Below are positions 49,374 to 58,027 of a DNA stretch of 64,000 bases, one piece after another. This DNA comes from Linum tenue. Its lineage: Eukaryota > Streptophyta > Magnoliopsida > Malpighiales > Linaceae. Below the pieces are notes generated by a model, which had not been told where the DNA came from, did not search any database, and worked only from the letters and a program-made list of their open reading frames with translations. How positions within the stretch are numbered: position 1 is the first letter of the stretch; the number at the start of each line of letters is the position of its first letter. The translations under genes and the position numbers were made by a program. The stretch is from positions 55,562,963 to 55,626,962 of the forward strand of contig CAMGYJ010000008.1 of assembly GCA_946122785.1 (NCBI GenBank), in the 5' to 3' direction.

Positions 49374-49506
49374 AGTGGTATCAGAGCCACTATTCAACAC
49401 AGTGCCGAGGAAGACAGCGCAGATGCAAACCATGGAGCCAAATCTTGTAGACGCCATGAGACAACTAGCAGCACAAATGGTTCATATGGCATCCTTATTC
49501 TAAACC

Positions 49507-49830
49507 ATGGCTGGACAAACATCGAGTTTGAGTTGGAGTTCCCCTGTGCAACAGAATTCGAGTTCTGATGAAGTTAAGGTTTATCTAGAGGACGAGTCGA
49601 AGGATGCCACCGCTTCTGGCAAGTTCCTTGAAGGCAACACAGTGGTCTCTCCAACACTAGGCACTCCAGAGCAAAAGAAACTCAAAGAGATGGAATCGTC
49701 GACTAACTGTCTAGAACCGCAGAAGAAAGATGGAGATTTCTACGAGATGGTCATAGTGGAAAAGGAGCAAATGATTTATCTCGATCCTTTTTATGACTAT
49801 TATGATGATGATTTTTCTTGCAGAAGCTAA
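49507..49830 (+). CDS. Small acidic ORF inside TRIM-like element, unknown
   Basis: A 107-residue open frame (MAGQTSSLSWSSPVQQNSSS ... EKEQMIYLDPFYDYYDDDF) lies between the primer binding site and the polypurine tract. It is Ser/Gln-rich at the start and Glu/Asp/Tyr-rich at the end. I do not recognise a domain. It may be the start of a former gag or fusion product, or captured sequence; expression is doubtful. Confidence 0.35.
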   Translation: MAGQTSSLSWSSPVQQNSSSDEVKVYLEDESKDATASGKFLEGNTVVSPTLGTPEQKKLKEMESSTNCLEPQKKDGDFYEMVIVEKEQMIYLDPFYDYYDDDFSCRS

Positions 49831-49866
49831 AAGTTTTTAGGGAAAATCTTTGCAACGGGGAGGGAA

Positions 49867-50353
49867 TGATATAAGCACGCTAGCCCTCAAGAAAGTCAAT
49901 TTCCAAGCATTCCAAGTTGTTTTGAAATTGAGGAAGAATGAAGTGTTGAGTTTGGCTATGTGCGAAAATAGCTTCAAGGTACTTACTTTGGACGCTTGCT
50001 TGTTTATATTGGGAGCTATTTGAGGGAAGTTGGGAGTTGGAGGTGAAAATACAAGTCTTCCTAAAGATAGTAAATGCATTGGATAAGAAGATTGAAGCAT
50101 CCGGGACACTAAACGAGCAGCCTGATAATCATAGGGTGACCAGTTAAAAATCCACGGTCAGGCAATCAATTCCATGTTCGTGGAATAGAAGGATATACAG
50201 TGGATTTGAACAGTAGCATTCCATGGCCACAAGCATCAATTCCACGACTGTGCAATTGGAGGACTGATCGGGGAATTTGTCTAGCGAGTTAAAATTACCT
50301 TTTGTGTTTATAATTCTTTTCCTTTTTGTTTAGTTTTTGTTCCTCAAGCCTAA
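49867..50353 (+). repeat. Truncated 3' LTR of TRIM-like element
   Basis: It begins TGATATAAGCACGCTAGCCC after a purine tract and matches the first about 487 bases of the 5' LTR with many substitutions. The remaining about 330 bases are missing. Confidence 0.75.
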
Positions 50354-50860
50354 TTTTTCACCTCGGAAAATGAAGCATCAGTTCAAATTTGGGTTCTGGG
50401 TTGCGATGAAGAAAGAAAGGAAGAAGAGGTTTAGGGCAAAATTGTAATTTCGTTTTATCATTTAAAATCCTTAATTATAAACAAACAAGTTATTTGGTTT
50501 AAATCTCTCATTTACATTTCCTGGTTTTTTAAATAAGGAATTTGGACACAAATCCCTCATAATCCAAGTTCCTAATCCAAACGACCCCTTCATGTCATCT
50601 TCTCATGAGTTATGAGTCATGATCACTCCCCGTTCCCTGTACATTTCGTACACAAGCAACATCAACACACACAATGTCCTGAAAAGCATAATATATCGAC
50701 CAGCTCGGTCTAGTTTTGAATAATATAATCCATCAATCTCAACAAGTTCAGCCGTCATAATATCATCATTGGATGCAGAGCAGTTCTTTGCGTATTTCTT
50801 TCTCTATATCGACACGGAGATTTGGACTGCAAATTAAATAGCGCCTGTCCCGCTTAAATG
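50354..50860. other. Upstream region of the split GDSL gene
   Basis: AT-rich intergenic DNA between the TRIM element and the GDSL TATA box; probably holds its promoter. No other feature recognised. Confidence 0.4.
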
Positions 50861-50866
50861 GGAGGC

Positions 50867-50872
50867 TATATA
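50867..50872 (+). promoter_or_regulatory. TATA box of the split GDSL gene
   Basis: TATATA within GGCTATATATTG, 54 bases before the ATG at 50926, a normal plant spacing for a short 5' leader. Confidence 0.5.
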
Positions 50873-51116
50873 TTGAAGGTATGCCTAGAGGCTCAGAACC
50901 AAGTCGTCGCTAAAACGAAACACCTATGGCGACGAAATTTGGGGCATCGTCAGCCTTTGTTCTTCTGAATCGCTAAATGTCGCCCTAAGAATTGCTAAAC
51001 ATCGCCCTAACTTAAATATAAAATTACTTATATACCCTTAAATAAAAACTCAAATTTTGCTCTAAACAAACAACCCCTACATTTCAAATTCACTCCCCTC
51101 CCCACTCACCCGCCCT

Positions 51117-52133
51117 TTGAAGAGAAAAAAAAAAACTCTCATCTCTCACCGGCGACAGCCGCTGTCACCCTCTCACCCGCACAAGTCTCCCTCTCCCCCA
51201 GAAGCCAACGAGTCGCCGCCGGCGAACCCCTCCCCCTCTGTTGTTCCCGTCGCCGGCCCCCTCCCCCTCTGCTGTTCCCGTCGCCGGCCTCCTGCTCCTG
51301 TCGTTGCCGCCGTGTCACTCCCGTCGCCGGCGACCTGCTCTGCCTCCTGGTCCACCGACGCGCAGACGAACAACCCTTTACCTGTCGCGCGCTCGCCGCC
51401 GGAGAAGAAGAAGTCTCCTTGCCCGCCGGAGAAGAAGAAGTCGCGCCCTTTACCTGTCTCGCGCTCGCCTCCGCCGGAGAAGAAGAAGGTGTCGCACGCT
51501 CGTGTTCGTCGGAGAAGAAGAAGGTAAAAAAAAAAAAAAAACCGTGCCGACCGCAGTCAAACCGCGGTTGACCGTCGGTCTGACCGCGCGTTGACCGTCG
51601 GTTTGACCGCGCGTTGACCGCGGTTCGGGCTTTTTTTTTTAATTCTGTTTTTTAAATTCTGTGTTTTATTATTCGTTAAATAAATGTTAATAATAATAAA
51701 AAAAATTAAAAAATATACATAATAAAAGAATTTAGTTATATTATTGATAAATACTAATTTAGTTATAATGATAATTAATAATAACGTATTCGATAAATGT
51801 TAATTTAGTTATAATATTAATTTAGTTATAATTTAGTTATATAATATAAAAAATTTAAAATTGTATTCGATAATTGTTAATTAAAGATAACAAATTTAAA
51901 GAACATTATAAAAAAATTAAAAATGTGTTTTATCATTTTAATAATCAAAATTTCAAAGTAATTCGTTTATCTACTTAATTATTATTAATTTGACCTTAAT
52001 TAAAAAGTAAATAATTATTACATAGAACATAACATAAATGTTAAAACTATTAGTTTTATAATTTTAATTATGAAAATCTTAAATTAATTACTTTGTGTAC
52101 TCCATTATTAATAAATCAAACTTTTTTTTGAAG
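51117..52133 (+). other. Leader region of the PMD gene
   Basis: 51117-51525 is GC-rich with four copies of CCGGAGAAGAAGAAG-like text (about 51400-51520). A possible donor AAG/GTAAAAA at about 51524 and the acceptor TTTGAAG just before the PMD ATG would make 51526-52133 a leader intron, which is AT-rich. A Pro/Arg-rich open frame here lacks an ATG and is not called. Confidence 0.4.
51541..51625 (+). repeat. Left subterminal array of GACCGCG/GGTTGACC words
   Basis: GACCGCGCGTTGACC, GACCGTCGGTTTGACC and CCGCGGTTGACCG recur with a period of about 23 bases, about three and a half times. The ACCGC/GCGGT core also builds the 33-base array near the right end of the same MULE. Confidence 0.7.
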
Positions 52134-54265
52134 ATGTCTGGACATGGAATGGGTAAACCGGATATGATTAAGGCGAGAAATAAGGAGAGAATGGAAGGTC
52201 GTGCTTGTAGACTTACGGCGACTGGTAGGAAGGAAAATGAAGAAAAAAATCCACCTAAGGTTAGAAGGAAGAAGAAGGCGGATGTAGTGCGTCCTGACGG
52301 CCACCCTACTGTGGGGCAGTTGTCTCTTAGTCGAGGTACTACCAGTACTCCTACACCAGATACCGCACCGGTATGGCAGGCTAATTGGAGTGATTCCATT
52401 GACGAGGATGATGATGATGACGGTGATGCTGAGGTTGGGAATGCCCCAGATGCTGGTGCTGCTGCTGGTGATGCTGCTGTTGATGATGCTGTTGATGGTG
52501 CTGGTGATGCTGAGGTTGGGGATGCCCCACCTCAAGCTGATTTAGGCGTGGGGAAGACGGCACGGGTCGGGGTATCTTCTACTGCCTCCTCCCACTTCCG
52601 TGGGCCCGATGGACGCTATGCGTCCAGACCTAGTAGCGAGGATGGCGGAGATGGAAATAGGAAGAGGAAGACCACGAGGAAAGATATGTCGTGGTTTCTT
52701 ACAGCCGAGTCTCCGATGTGTTCAGGTGGACCAGTGATTCCCGATGTGATCCCTAGCTTTGGAGCTCACATTGGCTTGGTACTGTGGAATTCCCCTGAGC
52801 AGGACCGTGGAGTGTTGGACGGCTTCCATAGGCCGAGAGCTGTAGAGACTTTGAGGCGATATAAGTGGAGTGCAGAGGGTTCCAAGGAGATGGTTGAAGC
52901 CACAGGATTGTCTCACTTGACGGGGTGCATGATGCAGCATTTAGACATGGCTCTACTGTCGGCATTTGTGGAGAGGTGGCAGCCGGACACAAACACCTTC
53001 CACATGCCGTTTGGAGAGATTTCGATCCTTCTACACGATGTGCATCACATTCTTCGGATACCGGTTGACGGACAGCAGATGGGAGATGAGGCGTCGCAGG
53101 ATATTCTTAAGTCAGACATGGGTGGTCTAGTTCGACTTTCGGTGGATGCTCAGGTTGGTGGTAAGTGGAAGTCTAAGTGGTACGATAATGGTGCTATGCA
53201 TGCAGAGGGATTGTTGGTGCGTGGGGGAGAGCTGAAGATTAAGGAGATGGAGGTGCAGTGTTACCTGTTTGTGTTACTGGGATCCATGCTTTTTGTGGAT
53301 AAGAGTCGTGATCGCCTTCGTCCTGCGATCAACTTGTTTCTGAAGGTTCATCGACGATTGGCTGATTACGCTTGGGGAGCTGGTGCACTAGCCTATCTCT
53401 ACAGACAGTTGGGAGTGGCCACACGAGCGGGTAGTAAGGGTCTTTGTGGTTGTTTGACCCTGCTTCAGGCTTGGATATATGAGTACTTTCCTCTTTTCCG
53501 TCCGAGCCAACTGCCACAGTCTCCGGATGCACCTCGTGCTTCCTCGTGGATTTCTCCCCGTTTGCCAGGTGGGGATGAGGCTAAACAGAGGTTAGTACGT
53601 TATCGACAGTTGTTGGATGAGCTTTCAGCTGATGATGTGACCTGGACTCCGTACGGACGAGATGGCCACACAGATATACCCCGCTCCTTGTATACTGGCC
53701 CCATTCGCTTTTCTGACATTGCTGAGGGATACGATCCTTCACGTTGTCTGCGCCAGTTTGGATACCGACAGATTATCCCCGCTGCTATGACGGTACCACA
53801 TGACCAGTACAGTCCGGCTTCCGGCAGCAGTTACATAGTCTTTTGGGATCCGTGGGTGAATCAGTTGTGGGATAACGTGGCAGCTCGTCGTCTAGAGTTG
53901 GATTTTGCTTCTCGGCCGTGCGAGCACCCATCGGAGATTGTGGAGGAGTACGTTGACTGGTTTCTGACTAGATCGCACCCACGGATCACCCACCCCACTG
54001 ATGGGGAGCCTCAGCCTCGACCACTACTAGTTCATCAGGTTAGTTATGACTTTCTTTTGTTTTTTCAAATATAAAGGACATTTGTTATTTATTCTAACAT
54101 TGTTTTCTATTTTTACAGTTGAGAGAGCAGATTGTGGATCGTTTAGGTCCCGTGTTGCTGACGAGGGACCGGAGTAAGTGGGAGGAGGACGGTGGTAAGC
54201 TCTATGATATGGTAGCTGGGGTTTTCGAGTTGTACGACCAGTTGGTAGGGCAGCCGCCTCAGTAG
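52134..54265 (+). CDS. Plant mobile domain (PMD) protein encoded by the MULE
   Basis: Two exons, 52134-54038 and 54119-54265 (GT-AG), join in frame to give 683 residues with no stop. The start MSGHGMGKPDMIKARNKERM is chosen because it is the first in-frame ATG after a plausible acceptor. Residues 1-75 are very basic. About 90-140 is an acidic Ala/Gly/Asp repeat. From about 185 comes the PMD (PF10536, aminotransferase-like mobile domain): WQPDTNTFHMPFGEISILLH, HILRIPVDG, YLFVLLGSMLFVDKSRDRL, YAWGAGALAYLYRQLG, GCLTLLQAWIYEYFP, and CLRQFGYRQIIPAA. Host PMD proteins (MAIN, MAIL1) act in transposon silencing and genome stability, and PMD genes are also carried by transposons. In this element its role is unknown. 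Codon integrity contrasts with the broken transposase gene. Confidence 0.85.
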
Positions 54266-54455
54266 ACGATTGTGTGTTTTATTTGTCATCGTTTGTAGTT
54301 GAACTGAGACGATTGTGTGTTTTATTTGTCATCGTTTGTAGTTGAACTGAGACGATTGTGTTTTATTTGTCATCGTTTGTAGTTGAACTGAGACTATTGT
54401 GTGTTTTATTTGTCATGGTTTGTAGTTGAACTGAGACTATTGTGTGTTTTTTTAC
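54266..54455 (+). repeat. 43-bp tandem repeat, about 4.4 copies
   Basis: Units of ACGATTGTGTGTTTTATTTG plus 23 further bases (to GTTGAACTGAG) start directly after the PMD stop at 54266, 54309, 54352 (41 bases) and 54393, then a partial copy. They occupy the 3' UTR zone between the two convergent genes. A smaller repeat AATAGAGAGTTATACAATT (about three copies) lies at 54520-54576. Confidence 0.85.
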
Positions 54456-55202
54456 TTTAGTTACATTCAATGCATTGCTAAAATAGTTAATCAACATGGT
54501 AGATTACTAAATGTTTCAACAATAGAGAGTTATACAATTCGTAAATAGAGAGTTATACAATAGAGAGTTATACAATTCATCCCCGTGGGTTCAATCTATC
54601 ATAAAGCGCACGCTCATGTAAGAAGAATTGATCCCACCCATTGACACTAGGGTCATGATAAATAGGCCAAAGGCCATTAATTGGAGGCATGGGCACTTGA
54701 CCATGTCGAAAGTCAAGTCGCACCCAATGATCCCCCGTAAAATGTAGTGATAAGATCCCACGTGGTCTTGTTACTCCTGGTGGGGCCGTCACAGGTAGCA
54801 CGGTATAACGACCGCCTTGACTGTATACAACGATGGCCCATGAATGCAAGGTGGCGAAGACGAAGAGTTCCGCATTATCCATCCAGTTGAAAGGTCCACA
54901 GCCACTTGTTGATGCCCACCTGCAACGTCGAATGCCATTTTCTATTCCATTTGCTATTCCATCATAGTAGTCTCTATAAAGCTCAGGACGGGATTCAAGC
55001 TCCTCTAGAACAGCGCGTCTCATTTGTGGCCAATTCCTTTGGTCCCCAGTAGCTGCTTGTGATATAGCTCGAAATCCACAGTGTCCATCTGGAATAGGGT
55101 TGAACCAACCACGAACTAGTCGTTGCACGTAGGATTCCAAACAATGTAGCCATGGGTAATTCTTCCAACTAGTATTGGGAATCCGAGCAACCCTCCACGG
55201 GG

Positions 55203-55512
55203 CACCATCTAGCCAAAGAGCATAACACAATAAATTAATACAATGAGTTATACAATATGTTTACCCGAAATTAGGAATATAATTTCTAACCTGTATCATT
55301 AAGGATCACCGGCTCCGTCCCATTCTCGAAGTTGGTTTGTGCATTCCCATTCGGTGCACCATCTAGATGAAGAACATAATAGAATAAATTAATACAAAGA
55401 GTTACACTATATGTTTACTCGAAATTAGGAATATAATTTCTAACCTGTATCATTATGGATCGGCTCCGTCTCATCCTCGAAGTTGGTTTGTGCATTCACA
55501 TTCGGGGCACCA
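55203..55512 (-). repeat. 155-bp tandem duplication creating twin exons
   Basis: 55203-55357 and 55358-55512 are direct repeats, each holding one short exon (GGAPNVNAQTNFEDETEP and DGAPNGNAQTNFENGTEP) plus its flanking intron. Phase is kept, so both can be spliced into the transposase-OTU linker. Confidence 0.85.
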
Positions 55513-57780
55513 CCTATCTCATTTAAAAAAAATAGATTAGTTGTACACCATATTGAGGACAATTGAACACAACTAAAAGAAAAAGTTAATCTACCTGTAT
55601 CAAGAACCTCCTGTACTAGACCTTGGAACACACCACGGTGGTAATCACTATGGTCATCCCACTCCGGCCGAGTAGGAGGTTCACGATAGTTGATAACGGT
55701 CCAGAATGGCAACACATCATACAAGGCGAAATCCCGATTTTCACGTCGTGCTAACTGAATGGAACATCTACATGGGAGACCATAGGTAGGAAGAAACGTA
55801 CATGTACAAGGTTCCCCTTCCACTGCTACCTCGAACAACATCAACCTCAGAGCTTCTAGAGTGACTTTCGTATTCAACTCTCGAAATGGTTTTCCATCCG
55901 CTCGGAGCAGCTTCTTTTGTCGGGAATCCTCTAGCAGCTTCCTGATTTGAAGGTGTTGAGCCTCAATGTAATCATCGTTCTTCTTGTATACCTACAAACA
56001 ATGAAGAACAATTAGGAGACTACTAAAACTTATGTGTGTATCAATGAAGATTTATTAGATTACTAACTGTGTCGACTGCGCCAGTAGATGATTGAAGCCA
56101 CTTCTTGAAGGAGGAATGGGCAGCTTCAACCCTAGCTTGTGTTACCCAAATGACGCAGTTGATTGGTATAACATTTAGCCCACATGTGTCTAACTGGTAA
56201 TCACTCAGCTGTCATATACCCCCAAAGACGTCGGTACTGTACTCCCCAACTACGTCTGAAATTCTCTAAGGCAGTATCCATGTCTTCCACTGTCAATGCA
56301 TATACAGCACGTTGCCAAGACGCCATGATATGATCCACTGTCGGTTTGGCTGCATCTATACCACAATGAGTCGTCCTTCGCACCTCCGTTAGACACTTTG
56401 CTCTCACATTCCTATCCATATGCCAAAGACATAATATATGAGTCGATGATGGAAACATTACCCCCACGGTCTCAACCAATCCTCCTGCCTTGTCACTGAC
56501 AAACACATCTGGAACAATGGGGCCAAGAAGATGTTGCAAATGCGTCAGAAGCCACTGGTACGACTCCTTCGTCTCGTCGTACACTATTGCAGATGCAATG
56601 ACAAAGTTCAATCCCACTGGTGTCATGCCGACAATCTCAACCCAAGGCATATCATACTTATTGGTCTTGTATGTTGCATCTATCACGATCACATGGTGCC
56701 AAGCTCGCAACATCAATATTGACTCGGGGTGGGCTAGGAACAAGTGTGTAAGCACGTTACGATCGTCCATATACTGCACATAGTAACCCTTCTCCTGCGC
56801 GATGCGGAAAGTATACTGTAAGGCTGTCATCTGACCAAGCTCTTCTTTCCTTATCTTGTGACACTCGTTATAAATCTGCTTTCTGTTGTGTGTTCCATTT
56901 GCACCTTTTCTGCCATTCACTGCCTTGTGGATATTCCTTGGTGGGACGCCGGCTGATCTCAGCTCTCTGATGTATTGCTTGTCCTCTGTAGTCAAAACAT
57001 TCCTTCCCTTTGATCCCTCCGGAAATAGCTCCAACTGATGATTGTGGAAACCCAAATTAGCACCAGGATTCTTTGTATTTGCCACCCCTAGGATCAACCA
57101 ATATCCATCACCTGACCGCTCAAGCTTGATCTGAAACTCGCACCCCAACTTTTCAGTAGATGTAAGAGGCCTCGTTTCCTTACTCGGATCAGGTTCCTTC
57201 GACTTCTTCTTCCTACCATGAGTGCAATGTAAGTAATGTCGCCAAGTACCTTCATTCGTATTTTTTTTGTTCGATGCCCTCACCAAATAAAACCCAAAAC
57301 CCTTTGCAATCTTAATGGCTGCTTCATATGCTTGCAACTCCGTAGTGTATTTCACGCCATCAATGAAATCCGAGGTGTAATCATGGCCATCCGGATTGTA
57401 ACTTCCAATATCCTGCAATGTTATCAGTATTAAATTTAATAATCATCATAACTTCATATGCGAATCTATTATTTATGCAATAAATTTAATCTTAATTTGT
57501 AATGCAAAATCTAATCTTAATTTTCTAGATTAACACCAAATTAAATCTAATCTTAATTTAAGGCCAAATCTAATCTTAATTTCTAATGCTAAATCCTTCA
57601 ATTCCAAAAATCTAATCTTAATTTCTAATGCTAAATCCTTCAATTCCAAAAATAATTATGCAAATAAATCTAATAAATTATATAAATCAAAACCCAACAA
57701 ATTATTTCATGGAACAATCATAAATCATATAAAAAATAGAAAATTATTCAACGAAAAAAAAACCCAAAAAATTCCCAACC

Positions 57781-58027
57781 GCAAGTGACCTGCGGTTAGA
57801 CCATGGTCGGACCGCAAATCACCTGCGGTTGAGCCATTGGTGGACCGCAATTGACCTGCGGTTGGACCATGGCTGAACCGCAGGTGTTTTGCGGTCCAAC
57901 CATGGTCCAACCGCAGGTCAATTGCGGTCCACCAATGGCTCAACCGCAAGTGATTTGCGGTCCGGCCATGGTCCAACCGCAGGTCACTTGCGGTTGGACC
58001 ATGGTCGGACCGCAAATCACCCGCGGT
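57781..58027 (-). repeat. 33-bp tandem array, about 7.5 units, in transposase intron 1
   Basis: Units contain TGCGGTTGGACCATGG and its complement CCATGGTCCAACCGCA in alternation. Each unit is itself built around the palindrome CCATGG with outer GCGGT/ACCGC arms. The array is open in one minus frame (11-residue repeats such as DLRLDHGRTAN) but lies inside an intron. Confidence 0.85.

Larger units (their letters stand above)
48553..50353 (+). mobile_element. TRIM-like small LTR retrotransposon
   Basis: An LTR of about 821 bp (48553-49373) is repeated, truncated, at 49867-50353. Between them are only 493 bases: a primer binding site TGGTATCAGAGCC (49376-49388), a short open frame (49507-49830) and a purine tract (ACGGGGAGGGAA, about 49855-49866). 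No enzyme is encoded, so it depended on another element. The 3' LTR stops near 50353, before the AATAAAGG-type signal seen in the 5' LTR (about 49041). Confidence 0.8.

Noticed and set aside
51117..51594. Pro/Arg-rich open frames in two phases
   Set aside because: They have no ATG start, overlap each other in GC-rich repeats, and lie in the probable PMD leader.
54577..55230. OTU open frame as a stand-alone gene starting MCYALWLDG
   Set aside because: The first eight residues are intron; an acceptor at 55209 joins it in phase to transposase exons.
57781..58027. Possible CRISPR-like array
   Set aside because: Units are contiguous tandem copies without unique spacers, in a plant transposon intron.
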